Shown here: one piece after another, positions 43,872 through 52,383 of the stretch | Numbering within the stretch: position 1 is the first letter of the stretch | How the letters are laid out: each line of letters starts with the position of its first letter | From: Thalassotalea_A litorea | Lineage (GTDB): Bacteria > Pseudomonadota > Gammaproteobacteria > Enterobacterales > Alteromonadaceae | Reading direction: 5' to 3' | DNA length: 64,000 nt | Assembly: GCF_043642205.1 (NCBI RefSeq) | Contig: NZ_JBHZSG010000001.1 | Location: 62,001-126,000, forward strand | Made by a program: the position numbers and the translations under genes | Notes under the pieces: generated by a model | What the model was told of the DNA's origin: nothing | The model's input: the letters and a program-made list of their open reading frames with translations, nothing else | Databases searched by the model: none

Positions 43872-44651
43872 ATGAAAATATGTGGCAAATTTTTTACGAT
43901 TTCCCTCTTGCTCTCGGCCGTGGCGGTATCTGGCTATGCTCAGGAAAACCAATCACCGAAACCGTGGAAGGCTATTTTTGACGGTCATTCTCTAAATGGC
44001 TGGACCCCAAAATTTGCAGGGTATGCGTTAGGGACTAACTATAAAAATACATTTCGAGTCGAAGATGGCTATTTAACAACAAACTACGACCAGTATGACA
44101 GCTTTAACTTTGAGTTTGGCCATTTGTATTACCAGAAACCGTACTCTCATTACCGCTTACGGGCGACATACCGATTTTTACCTCAACAGCTACCGGGTTA
44201 TCGCAATGCCTGGAAAAATAATGGTTTTATGATCCATGCGCAACCGCCAGAATCGATGACTCTAGAACAGCGGTTTCCTGCAAGTATTGAGGTTCAGTTA
44301 CTAGGCGCCGATGCCGATACCGAATTCCGACCAACGGCGAATATCTGTACGCCAAATTCTCATGTTAAAATAGCTGGAGCATTAATCACCAAGCACTGCA
44401 TCAAATCTAACTCAAAAACGTACCGAGGCGAACAATGGGTAACCATTGAAATTGAAGTTAAAGGTCATGAAATGATCAAGCACTGGATCAATGGTGAATT
44501 AGTGATGGAATACCATGAGCCGGTACTGGATGAAGAATCACAACATCTAAGTAAATTTTACGACGGCGGCGCAATGAAATCCGGCTATATCGCCATACAA
44601 GCAGAAAACAGTAGGGTGCAGTTCAAATCGATTGAATTGCAAGAGTTATAA
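43872..44651 (+). CDS. Exported DUF1080 (3-keto-disaccharide hydrolase family) protein
   Basis: A 259-residue protein with a signal peptide ending in Y-A. It starts at ATG 43872 with AGGA nine bases upstream; an in-frame TTG at 43845 is less likely. The lectin-like jelly-roll of PF06439 is visible from F-D-G-H-S-L-N-G-W-T to the end, with E-V-Q-L-L-G in the middle and W-V-T-I-E-I-E-V-K-G near the C-terminus. Some members hydrolyse glycosides after oxidation of the sugar to a 3-keto form; others may only bind glycans. No oxidising partner is visible in the catabolic half, so the role is open. It marks the end of the catabolic locus. Confidence 0.85.
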   Translation: MKICGKFFTISLLLSAVAVSGYAQENQSPKPWKAIFDGHSLNGWTPKFAGYALGTNYKNTFRVEDGYLTTNYDQYDSFNFEFGHLYYQKPYSHYRLRATYRFLPQQLPGYRNAWKNNGFMIHAQPPESMTLEQRFPASIEVQLLGADADTEFRPTANICTPNSHVKIAGALITKHCIKSNSKTYRGEQWVTIEIEVKGHEMIKHWINGELVMEYHEPVLDEESQHLSKFYDGGAMKSGYIAIQAENSRVQFKSIELQEL

Positions 44652-44734
44652 TACCGTGAGACTTGCAACCGATAAACCTTAAGTCAGCATTGAGCAATTG
44701 TCCGCCTGATGAGCAAATTGGTAATTATCGACTA

Positions 44735-44755
44735 GTATTAAAGTTAGTTTAATAC
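44735..44755 (+). promoter_or_regulatory. Inverted repeat upstream of prsK
   Basis: GTATTAAA and TTTAATAC form a perfect 8-bp inverted repeat over five bases, 25 bp before the prsK start. It may be an operator or part of the promoter. Confidence 0.35.
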
Positions 44756-44779
44756 CGATAATAATAAGCTCGAGTTTAC

Positions 44780-46855
44780 ATGGAATTGTTAGGCTTGATA
44801 GGTTACGGACTCAGCTGTCTGGCTTATCTTATTTTTTTCTTGTTATTACTGGCATCCCGCCAGCAATCTCTCAGTGGTACTCTGACACGTGTGTTAGGGG
44901 CTGTTCTCTGCATTTCTTCGCTTATCAGCTGTTGGCAACTGTATCAGGGCTTTAGCTTATTATACGTTTTGTATTTTGAAGCCTTAAAAAACGTTCTGGT
45001 AACGCTGCTCATTCTTGGGGTAAAACTCCGTTCCGCGTCATTGAAGGAATTGTTAAGCCACCGGGAAACCCACCAATATCTGATGGCGATAATCGTTTTG
45101 GTCACGATTTCGGTGTTCAGTATTATCACCAGGCAAAATTTTGTCTGGGTATTTATAGGCTTTATGGCGCTAAATCTGTGGCCGCTGGTGCTGCTAGAGC
45201 AAGTATTTCGCAATGCGCAAAAACGCGCTCGTTGGGCGGTGTGGCCTTTTGTTTTTGGCCTTGGCAGTATGCTGGTGTTCGACTTTGTTATTTTTGCGCA
45301 GGGCGCCCTGATTAATCAACTGGATTTCAATTTCTGGTATTTGCGAGGGTTTCTGAGTGCGGCAATGATGCCGTTTATCCTGTTAAGCTCAAAACGCATT
45401 AAAAACTGGTCTTCTGATTTATTCATTTCCCGGGACGTAGTCTTTTATAGTTCGATCTTGGTGCTCAGTGGTATCTACTTGCTGCTTTTGGCCTTCACTG
45501 GTTATGTTATTCGCTTTCTGGAAGGGCAGTGGAGTGAGCTGTTAAGCATTGCGTTTATGTGCCTTGGGATACTGGTGTTGTTTGCGGTTCTATTGACTCA
45601 GAATTTTCGTAATCGAATTCGGGTATTTATCTCCAAACATTTTTTTGCCAATCGCTATGACTATCGGTTGGAGTGGCTCAACCTGATTGCCGCCATAGAA
45701 CGCAGCAATAGTCAGGATATTTATGAAAGTGCCTGTAATGCATTAAGTGAAGTTTTGCAGTTGGACGGGTGTATTTACCTGCAACTGAACAATGTAAATC
45801 GTCTTGAAATTATGAATTTTGGGCAACTTAAACCAGACGCCAGCGCGTTGGCGCAGTTGGACGGTCTGGTCAGTTATTTTCAGAGCCAAAATTGGATCAT
45901 TGATTTGGCTGAATTGCAGTCTTCACCGGATATATACAAGGATTTGCAGCTTGATGAAGCGGCCCTGTTGAATGATAACATTGAGATCTTGGTGCCGGTA
46001 TTTTTTCAGCAGCAGTTGACCGGGGTTTTTGCGATGACCCGACCGGCCAATAAAGGGTTGTTAAACTGGGAAGATCGCGATTTTCTATTTGCACTGACCA
46101 AGCAACTTGGCAATTACCTGTCGTTGCAGGAAACCCAGAAGCAGCTCGCCCAGACCCAGCAATTTGCTGTATTTCATCGTATGTCTGCCTTTGTGCTTCA
46201 TGATCTGAAAAACATTCAGGCGCAGCTTAGCCTGATTAATGCCAATGCTGAGCACCACAAAGACAATCCGGAATTTATCGAAGACGTGTTTGCAACGGTG
46301 GACTCGGCTAGCATGCGATTGCAAAAGGTGGTGCGGCAATTGGCGACGAAGTCGATGGAGAAAATCAAAGAACCCAAGCAGCAAGTTGAGATCAAATCAT
46401 TGCTAGAAGCGACGATTACGTTGGCCAATATGCACCAACCTAAAGTGACTCTTGACTGCCCATCAGGACTTTATGTGTATGCTGACAAAGAACGCTTTGC
46501 CGGTGTCATGATGCACCTAATTGAAAATGCACAGCAGGCAAGTAACCCCGAGGAACAGGTGCAACTCATTGGTATAAAACAGGAAAATAGACTAATACTA
46601 AGTATACGTGACACGGGTTGTGGGATGACTCAATCGTTTATACGGGACAAGCTTTTCACGCCTTTTTCAACCACAAAAGGCAATGCGGGAATGGGAATTG
46701 GCGTTTACGAAGCACGTCAATTCTTTGAAGAAAATTCTGGACTCATGTCAGTACACAGCGAAGTGGGCAAGGGTACGACTTTTACCATCGAAATGTCGCT
46801 TAGCGAATATCAGGAAATTGGATATAACAACCATGGAAAAATTATTAATTGTTGA
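44780..46855 (+). CDS. prsK: Membrane sensor histidine kinase of the PrsK type
   Basis: A 691-residue sensor kinase of the exopolysaccharide/PEP-CTERM (XrtA) systems. About eight to nine N-terminal transmembrane segments (1-285) precede a GAF-like domain (about 300-455). The kinase core follows with H-D-L-K-N (His near 474), N-box L-I-E-N-A-Q-Q-A, D-T-G-C-G-M and G-M-G-I-G-V-Y. Its 3' end overlaps prsR by 23 bp, so the pair is translated together. It is expected to phosphorylate PrsR in response to a membrane or envelope signal and so control the polysaccharide genes downstream. Signal unknown. Confidence 0.92.
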   Translation: MELLGLIGYGLSCLAYLIFFLLLLASRQQSLSGTLTRVLGAVLCISSLISCWQLYQGFSLLYVLYFEALKNVLVTLLILGVKLRSASLKELLSHRETHQYLMAIIVLVTISVFSIITRQNFVWVFIGFMALNLWPLVLLEQVFRNAQKRARWAVWPFVFGLGSMLVFDFVIFAQGALINQLDFNFWYLRGFLSAAMMPFILLSSKRIKNWSSDLFISRDVVFYSSILVLSGIYLLLLAFTGYVIRFLEGQWSELLSIAFMCLGILVLFAVLLTQNFRNRIRVFISKHFFANRYDYRLEWLNLIAAIERSNSQDIYESACNALSEVLQLDGCIYLQLNNVNRLEIMNFGQLKPDASALAQLDGLVSYFQSQNWIIDLAELQSSPDIYKDLQLDEAALLNDNIEILVPVFFQQQLTGVFAMTRPANKGLLNWEDRDFLFALTKQLGNYLSLQETQKQLAQTQQFAVFHRMSAFVLHDLKNIQAQLSLINANAEHHKDNPEFIEDVFATVDSASMRLQKVVRQLATKSMEKIKEPKQQVEIKSLLEATITLANMHQPKVTLDCPSGLYVYADKERFAGVMMHLIENAQQASNPEEQVQLIGIKQENRLILSIRDTGCGMTQSFIRDKLFTPFSTTKGNAGMGIGVYEARQFFEENSGLMSVHSEVGKGTTFTIEMSLSEYQEIGYNNHGKIINC

Positions 46856-48191
46856 TGACGATGAAGGCATCCAAAAGCAGTTAAAGTGGAGCCTTTCAAA
46901 TTATCAAACCATTTTTGCCACTAACCGTCAGGCAGCCATCAATGCACTAAGGTTGCATGAACCTAAGGTCGTCCTCTTAGACTTGGGTTTGCCCCCCGAT
47001 ACCGCCAATGCCAGTGAGGGATTAAAAACCCTGGAAGAAATTATCGCTTTGGCCCCTTTCACTAAGGTTGTCGTCATCACTGGCAATGACGATCACCAGG
47101 TGGCGCTCCAAGCCATAGCAAATGGTGCGTATGATTTTTATCAAAAACCGCTCGATGCCGATGTGATTAATGTGATTGTTGATCGCGCGAACAATGTATC
47201 TACCATTGAGAAAGAAAATCGCGTGATCCGCGAGCTGGCCGGCGTTGATTCTGGAATCATTGGTAGCAGCGATGTGATGGAGAATCTTCGCATGCGCATT
47301 AAGCGGATTGCGCCGACAGAAATTACCGCATTATTGCTTGGTGAGAGTGGTACGGGGAAGGAAGTTGTCGCAAATGCCATCCACAAATTAAGCAATCGAA
47401 AAAAGAAACCATTCGTCGCTATAAACTGTGCATCGATCCCCGACACCTTGCTTGAAAGTGAATTGTTTGGTTTTGAAAAAGGTGCCTTTACCGGCGCTCA
47501 TCGAACCACCAAAGGCAAGATAGAAATGGCCCAGGGTGGAACCTTGTTTCTTGATGAAATCGGCGATATGCCCTTCAATTTGCAAGCTAAACTGTTACGT
47601 TTTTTGCAGGAGCGAGTCATTGAACGGATCGGCGGACGCGCTGAAATTCCTGTGGATGTGCGCGTAGTTTGCGCAACTAATCAAAATCTGCAGGCGATGG
47701 TGGCAGATAAAACCTTTCGTGAAGACCTGTATTACCGTGTTAGTGAAATGGTCTTTGCGATACCGCCTCTTAAAGACAGAGAGTTTGATGTGTTGATTTT
47801 GGCTCAGTACTTTTTATTGCAATATGCCAAAGACTACAATGTCAAAGTGCAGGGCTTTTCAGATTCCGCGGTAAATGCGTTGAAAAGCTACCATTGGCCG
47901 GGCAATATTCGTGAGTTGCAGAACAAGATTAAATCGGCGGTGATACTCGCAACCTCAGGGCAGGTAACCGCGGCAGATTTAGGGTTTGAGGATATTGATG
48001 AGACATCTTCGCCGCTAGATTTAAATCTCCGTGTTGTCAGGGAGCGGGCAGAATCTGGTGCCGTTAGCAAAGCCTATGCACTTGCCGATGGTAATATGAG
48101 CCGGACGGCGGAACTACTAGGTGTAACGAGGCCAACACTTTATGCGTTGGTTGAAAAGTATTCGATGCAGTTAAAATCACAGGAAGCCTGA
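46833..48191 (+). CDS. prsR: Sigma-54 activator response regulator of the PrsR type
   Basis: A 452-residue NtrC-like regulator. The receiver domain (1-125) has the phospho-acceptor Asp in V-V-L-L-D-L-G-L-P. The central AAA+ domain has Walker A G-E-S-G-T-G-K-E, the sigma-54 contact loop G-A-F-T-G-A-H and L-F-L-D-E-I-G-D. The C-terminal Fis-type helix-turn-helix is N-M-S-R-T-A-E-L-L-G-V-T-R-P-T-L. ATG 46833 is taken as start because the receiver begins M-E-K-L-L-I-V-D-D-D; the longer frame lies in prsK. It should activate sigma-54 promoters of the exopolysaccharide genes, although no clear -24/-12 element was found between wza and the sugar transferase. Confidence 0.94.
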   Translation: MEKLLIVDDDEGIQKQLKWSLSNYQTIFATNRQAAINALRLHEPKVVLLDLGLPPDTANASEGLKTLEEIIALAPFTKVVVITGNDDHQVALQAIANGAYDFYQKPLDADVINVIVDRANNVSTIEKENRVIRELAGVDSGIIGSSDVMENLRMRIKRIAPTEITALLLGESGTGKEVVANAIHKLSNRKKKPFVAINCASIPDTLLESELFGFEKGAFTGAHRTTKGKIEMAQGGTLFLDEIGDMPFNLQAKLLRFLQERVIERIGGRAEIPVDVRVVCATNQNLQAMVADKTFREDLYYRVSEMVFAIPPLKDREFDVLILAQYFLLQYAKDYNVKVQGFSDSAVNALKSYHWPGNIRELQNKIKSAVILATSGQVTAADLGFEDIDETSSPLDLNLRVVRERAESGAVSKAYALADGNMSRTAELLGVTRPTLYALVEKYSMQLKSQEA

Positions 48192-48218
48192 TAGAACTAT
48201 CGGAGTTTTGGTTAAAAC

Positions 48219-48252
48219 AAAACCGGGCCTGCATCCAGGGCCCGGTTTTTTT
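48219..48252 (+). terminator. Rho-independent terminator after prsR
   Basis: AAACCGGGCC (48220-48229) pairs with GGCCCGGTTT (48239-48248) over a nine-base loop, followed by a T-run. Confidence 0.95.
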
Positions 48253-48348
48253 ATTGCTGTTGTTGATGCTGAATAAGCGCGAATTTTAGCCTTAGCGTTG
48301 GCAAGGCTATATCGAATGTCAGGGACTTAATGCCTGACAATCAGGCGG

Positions 48349-49707
48349 CTACAGTCCGAGACGCTTGCCATTGTCGTCCATGTGCTTTTCAAGAATACTA
48401 AGTTGCTCTTCATTCAACACAATTTCCTCTTCATTCACTTTATTTTCTAAAGCTTTTACGCGTTTAGAGTAGTTTTCCAGATTGTGTTTCAGCCAGATGG
48501 AGCGTACGGCCGAACCGGATATAAACACGCCTTCATCCCGCAACGCATCACTGGCTTTATATTGGCCATCGTCCGGATGTGAAATGGCATACTCGATCAC
48601 GGCGCGTTCAGTGACAGGGTCGATAGCTTTTTTAATGGTTTCCTGCCGAGGTTGCGGTTCTCGCTCTGTCGCTAACGCCACTTTTTGTTCGATTAACTTG
48701 TCCAAATCCCGACTGATGCTCATTTTATGATCGATGCTTTCTTGCAAATAATCGGCGATTTTTTTCAACGACTTAAGTATGCGTTTGTCGGTCAAACGCG
48801 CATCTTTGCCAAGAGATTTCGTTTTGTGATTGTTTTTTGAATGGTCGGGCGCTTCGGTTGGTACCGTGTTATTTTCCGCCGCTGGCTGAGAGGTACTCAG
48901 TTCCTCGGCGAACTCTTCACTTACCGCCTCTAAATCTTCGCGAATTAAAAACCGTTTATTATTTAAGAAACCGTAAAGTAACACTCTATCGACAAACAGG
49001 TTTATCTTTCGTGGGATACCAAGGGTTTTTTGTTTGATGTATTCATAACAGTCATCATGGAATATTTGTAGTGGCTTTTCACTGACCAACTCCAGACGAT
49101 GTTTAATGTATTGAGATATTTCTTCCGTCGTTAATGGCTGGAGGTGGCAAGACGCAATTATGCGTTGTCGAAACTGCTCCATTCCCTGACTTTGGATGAT
49201 TGGCTTTAGCTCTTCCTGACCAAGCAAAAAGCTTTGTAATAAGGGTTTATTATTTCTTTGAAAGTTAGACAACATCCGCAATTCTTCAACCGTTTCCGCC
49301 GGCAGGTTTTGTGCTTCATCTACCAGCAGTAGTGCGCGTTTTCCCTGGCTATTTAGCGCCAAAAGGTGTTGTTCAATCGCTTGTAACAGGCTTGCCTTGC
49401 TGCGATTTTCTACCGGCATTTTAAACTTACGGACAATGGCCCGAAGCAAATCGTCCGGGGACAATTTGCTGGTTACGATTTGAATTGCTTCTATGGAAGA
49501 ATCTTTGATGCGATGCAACAAACTTTGCGCCAGCATGGTTTTACCGGTACCAATGGGACCTGTGATTACAATAAAGCCTTCGCCTTGCTCCAAACCATAT
49601 TGGAGATAGGAAAGAGCTTGAGTGTGTTTTGCCGAACCAAAGAAGAATTTAGGATCTGGATTCAACTGAAATGGTTTGGATTTAAAGCCATAAAAATTTT
49701 CGTACAT
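48349..49707 (-). CDS. XrtA-locus AAA ATPase with C-terminal transposase-like winged-helix extension
   Basis: A 452-residue protein beginning M-Y-E-N-F-Y-G-F, the usual start for XrtA/PEP-CTERM-associated ExeA-like ATPases. Walker A G-P-I-G-T-G-K-T lies at about 50-57 and Walker B L-L-L-V-D-E-A-Q at about 126-133, with the AAA core to roughly 270. Beyond a Ser/Asn/Lys-rich linker (about 280-305) is a second part of about 150 residues. Residues 366-422 (E-Y-A-I-S-H-P-D-D-G-Q, then I-S-G-S-A-V-R-S-I-W-L-K-H) resemble the winged-helix DNA-binding domain of IS481-like transposases, followed by a coiled-coil end. Typical family members are shorter. It starts two bases after the barrel gene stop, last in the operon. 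Confidence 0.85.
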   Translation of the reverse strand: MYENFYGFKSKPFQLNPDPKFFFGSAKHTQALSYLQYGLEQGEGFIVITGPIGTGKTMLAQSLLHRIKDSSIEAIQIVTSKLSPDDLLRAIVRKFKMPVENRSKASLLQAIEQHLLALNSQGKRALLLVDEAQNLPAETVEELRMLSNFQRNNKPLLQSFLLGQEELKPIIQSQGMEQFRQRIIASCHLQPLTTEEISQYIKHRLELVSEKPLQIFHDDCYEYIKQKTLGIPRKINLFVDRVLLYGFLNNKRFLIREDLEAVSEEFAEELSTSQPAAENNTVPTEAPDHSKNNHKTKSLGKDARLTDKRILKSLKKIADYLQESIDHKMSISRDLDKLIEQKVALATEREPQPRQETIKKAIDPVTERAVIEYAISHPDDGQYKASDALRDEGVFISGSAVRSIWLKHNLENYSKRVKALENKVNEEEIVLNEEQLSILEKHMDDNGKRLGL

Positions 49708-49708
49708 A

Positions 49709-51328
49709 TCAGAACTCTTTAACCAGTTTAATGCCAATGCGATTTTCGTTGTAGTTCAACAAGAATCGGTTAGAACTTCGGTTTAAATGTTGACCGTAGA
49801 TTGTCATTGTCAGAGAAGAATTTAAATCCTCTACCCATTCAGCCGACCAGATGCGGTAATGGTCAATCTGCTCTTCTGCTTCATCAAAATCGCGATCAAA
49901 TTCATTTTTGAAGAATGTAAAGCTTGCATCGAGCGTGACGTTGCGATTGATTTCTCGCGAAGCACCAATATTGATGTAGTTGTAATTATCGTCGTCACCA
50001 AATTCCAGCTCGGTACGTTTTGTTTTTCTTAACCCTATCCGGTAGCTGGTTCTTTTAAGGGATAATGTGGTGCTAAAATTTAATGTTTTGTTAAGGCTGT
50101 AGGTCTCTGACTGACGCAAGCCAACGTCGGATGCAAAGCCCACAAAGGTATAACCTGTCAGGTCAAACGATTCATCCGGGCCGACGATACAACTGGAAAA
50201 ATCGTCCGGTGTCAAACCTAAACACCAAACTTCTAACTCCTGATCAACAAAATTGTATCGATCAAACAGCTCAACGGCTTCGTTATAGCTCAGCGTTGTA
50301 CTTAATTTACGCATTCTGTGACGAAAAGACGCTTGATAGGCATCGCCATAAAAACGTTGAAAATATTTGGCCTTCAATTGTGTTCGAGCCGACGGTTGCC
50401 AGTTAATTGAGCCACTGACATAATCTTCAGGCGGATCCAAAAAGTCCTGTTCAGGGATTTCCGCGGAATCTTCATCAACCTGGTTCCAGGCTACATCGAT
50501 GTCCAGACTGTTTGTCACTTTCCAGCGCACCCCTACACCGATCGACGACGTCCCCTGTATCTGGGTATCGAGTAAGTTGCCATCGGTATCTTCATCATAA
50601 AAGCGTACAAAGGGGTTTAATTTGAATGGCGTAATCCAGCCAATAACGATATCCGCATTCCAATACTGGCCACTGCGGCGATTATTTGAGGTGTCGAGGA
50701 TTTGGCCACTGGCATCCCAAAAAACATTACGGGCAGCACTGCCACTTTGGGTGTTGAAAAACCCACTGTAGCCTTCTCGATCGCCGATAGCATCCTGAGC
50801 CGTATCGTACAGATAGGCCAGTTGCGCAGACGTGATCACGGACGAAGATGTCACACTATACTCGAGGCCTGCACGAAAGCGCTGGAATTGCACCGTATTA
50901 CCGGCGACCAGATCTGCTAGCGCATTCCTAGCACTATTTTCTGCAACATTATCAATGGAATATGAGGCGAACGCAGCCAAGCCTTCTGGCAATAGTTCGA
51001 TGCGGCCAAAAGCCTCCATTTGATTAAAGTTATCCCGTGCGCCTAAATCATGGCTATATAAAACTTGGATAAACTCGTAATCAACATTGGCAATGGCCCC
51101 ACCTGACACATATTGGGCATTGATACCGGGCGAGATTAGCGTAACAAAACTTATTGTCTCATCATCAGGAGACAGTTCAACGTTATCCGTAACGACCTCT
51201 TCAACAGAAACCCTGGGGGTAATAATCCAAGGTTCTGCGTAGGATGAAAAGGTTAAAACAGTGCATACAGCGAGTACAGATAACTTATTGAATAGTCTTA
51301 TTATCGTATCCGTAACTATTGTTGCCAT
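49709..51328 (-). CDS. Outer-membrane beta-barrel protein of PEP-CTERM/XrtA exopolysaccharide loci
   Basis: A 539-residue exported protein with a signal peptide ending in S-Y-A. Long alternating hydrophobic/polar strands, abundant aromatic girdle residues and a terminal L-V-K-E-F are those of a large outer-membrane barrel. The P-R-V-S-V-E-E-V-V-T-D-N-V opening matches the family usually labelled TIGR03016 in XrtA loci. Its start overlaps the tyrosine kinase gene by 44 bp and its stop is one base before the ATPase start. It likely forms the outer-membrane exit or secretion pore partner for the polymer; exact role is unproven for the family. Confidence 0.85.
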   Translation of the reverse strand: MATIVTDTIIRLFNKLSVLAVCTVLTFSSYAEPWIITPRVSVEEVVTDNVELSPDDETISFVTLISPGINAQYVSGGAIANVDYEFIQVLYSHDLGARDNFNQMEAFGRIELLPEGLAAFASYSIDNVAENSARNALADLVAGNTVQFQRFRAGLEYSVTSSSVITSAQLAYLYDTAQDAIGDREGYSGFFNTQSGSAARNVFWDASGQILDTSNNRRSGQYWNADIVIGWITPFKLNPFVRFYDEDTDGNLLDTQIQGTSSIGVGVRWKVTNSLDIDVAWNQVDEDSAEIPEQDFLDPPEDYVSGSINWQPSARTQLKAKYFQRFYGDAYQASFRHRMRKLSTTLSYNEAVELFDRYNFVDQELEVWCLGLTPDDFSSCIVGPDESFDLTGYTFVGFASDVGLRQSETYSLNKTLNFSTTLSLKRTSYRIGLRKTKRTELEFGDDDNYNYINIGASREINRNVTLDASFTFFKNEFDRDFDEAEEQIDHYRIWSAEWVEDLNSSLTMTIYGQHLNRSSNRFLLNYNENRIGIKLVKEF

Positions 51329-52382
51329 ATAATTCCTTATGCGTTTGCAACACTTTATTCAACACCAGTCCTTTAGCTAAATCTTCATTTAACATGGCAC
51401 AGGCTCTATTTACTTTTTGTATTGATGTTTTATTTTCTTCTACTGCAATAATGGCCTGTCCCATTAATTGCGACAACGCGGCAGTTTCAGTTAACCCCAG
51501 GATCGGTGGGCAATCAAAAATAACGATGCGATCGGGATAGCGGTTTGCTAATTCTTCGATAAGGGATGTCATTTTTGCACTGGCCAGTAATTCGTTAGCC
51601 AGATAATGCGGAGTACCGGTCGGCATGATTTTCAGCTTTTCGACATTGGTGGAGTATATGATATCGCCTGGCTCTTCAATATTTCCCAGCAAGTATTCAA
51701 TGAGTCCTTTTCGGGGCTTAATGCCACAATGACGCAAAACACTTGGTTTGTAGATATCGGCATCTACCAGTAACACGGTTTTATCCTGCTCAGCGGCAAT
51801 ACTTAGCGCGAGATTGATCGCAATAAATGTCTTGCCTTCGTCGGCAAGAGCGCTGGACACCATAACCAGGTTACGATGTTTAACGTGATTCGCCTTCGAT
51901 TTTAATGCATTGCCTAACAGGTTACGTTTTATTTCCCGGAACTCTTCCTGGATACGATGATTCTGAGTGCTGTCTTGCGCTGTTAAAAAGCCCAGATTAT
52001 CCAGCATTTCCAGATCAAGCTGTAAAACATCGTTGTCCAATACGGGATCTTCAGTCGGGGCGCTTATCGGCTCGACATCATCGATTTCAACGGCAGCATT
52101 ATCTACCAGCACGGGTTCACTGACTTCTGTGTCTGCAGCGGTTGCTGCGACCGTTTCATTAACCTCTAGCGGTTGCGCCTGCGCTTTGCTGGCGGATACC
52201 GCATCCGTTTCTTTGGATTTTGCGGCAGTCGCTGCGTTTTCACTAACCGAAGTTGCTGGCGCTTTTGCTCGTTTTTTAACGGCTTTTTTTCTCGCTGGCT
52301 GCTTAGTGTCTACACGTTCTTCTTTAGCTTTATTGGCTAAGTCGGCTTGCTTTTTTGCTAGTGCTTGTTCAATCGTAGACAT
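51285..52382 (-). CDS. Capsular/exopolysaccharide tyrosine autokinase (CpsD/CapB type)
   Basis: A 365-residue cytoplasmic BY-kinase. ATG 52382 (M-S-T-I-E-Q-A-L) immediately follows the chain-length gene stop. An Ala/Lys/Thr-rich linker fills residues about 20-115. The kinase domain has Walker A S-A-L-A-D-E-G-K-T, Walker A' L-L-V-D-A-D-I-Y-K-P and Walker B I-V-I-F-D-C-P-P. The C-terminus contains three closely spaced tyrosines (L-Y-G-N-N-S-Y-G-Y), likely autophosphorylation sites. It works with the Wzc-like membrane protein encoded just upstream to control chain length and export. Confidence 0.9.
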   Translation of the reverse strand: MSTIEQALAKKQADLANKAKEERVDTKQPARKKAVKKRAKAPATSVSENAATAAKSKETDAVSASKAQAQPLEVNETVAATAADTEVSEPVLVDNAAVEIDDVEPISAPTEDPVLDNDVLQLDLEMLDNLGFLTAQDSTQNHRIQEEFREIKRNLLGNALKSKANHVKHRNLVMVSSALADEGKTFIAINLALSIAAEQDKTVLLVDADIYKPSVLRHCGIKPRKGLIEYLLGNIEEPGDIIYSTNVEKLKIMPTGTPHYLANELLASAKMTSLIEELANRYPDRIVIFDCPPILGLTETAALSQLMGQAIIAVEENKTSIQKVNRACAMLNEDLAKGLVLNKVLQTHKELYGNNSYGYDNKTIQ

Positions 52383-52383
52383 A

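Noticed and set aside
46683..46832. Longer start for the sigma-54 regulator
   Set aside because: The extra 50 codons are the out-of-frame end of prsK; the receiver domain begins at 46833.
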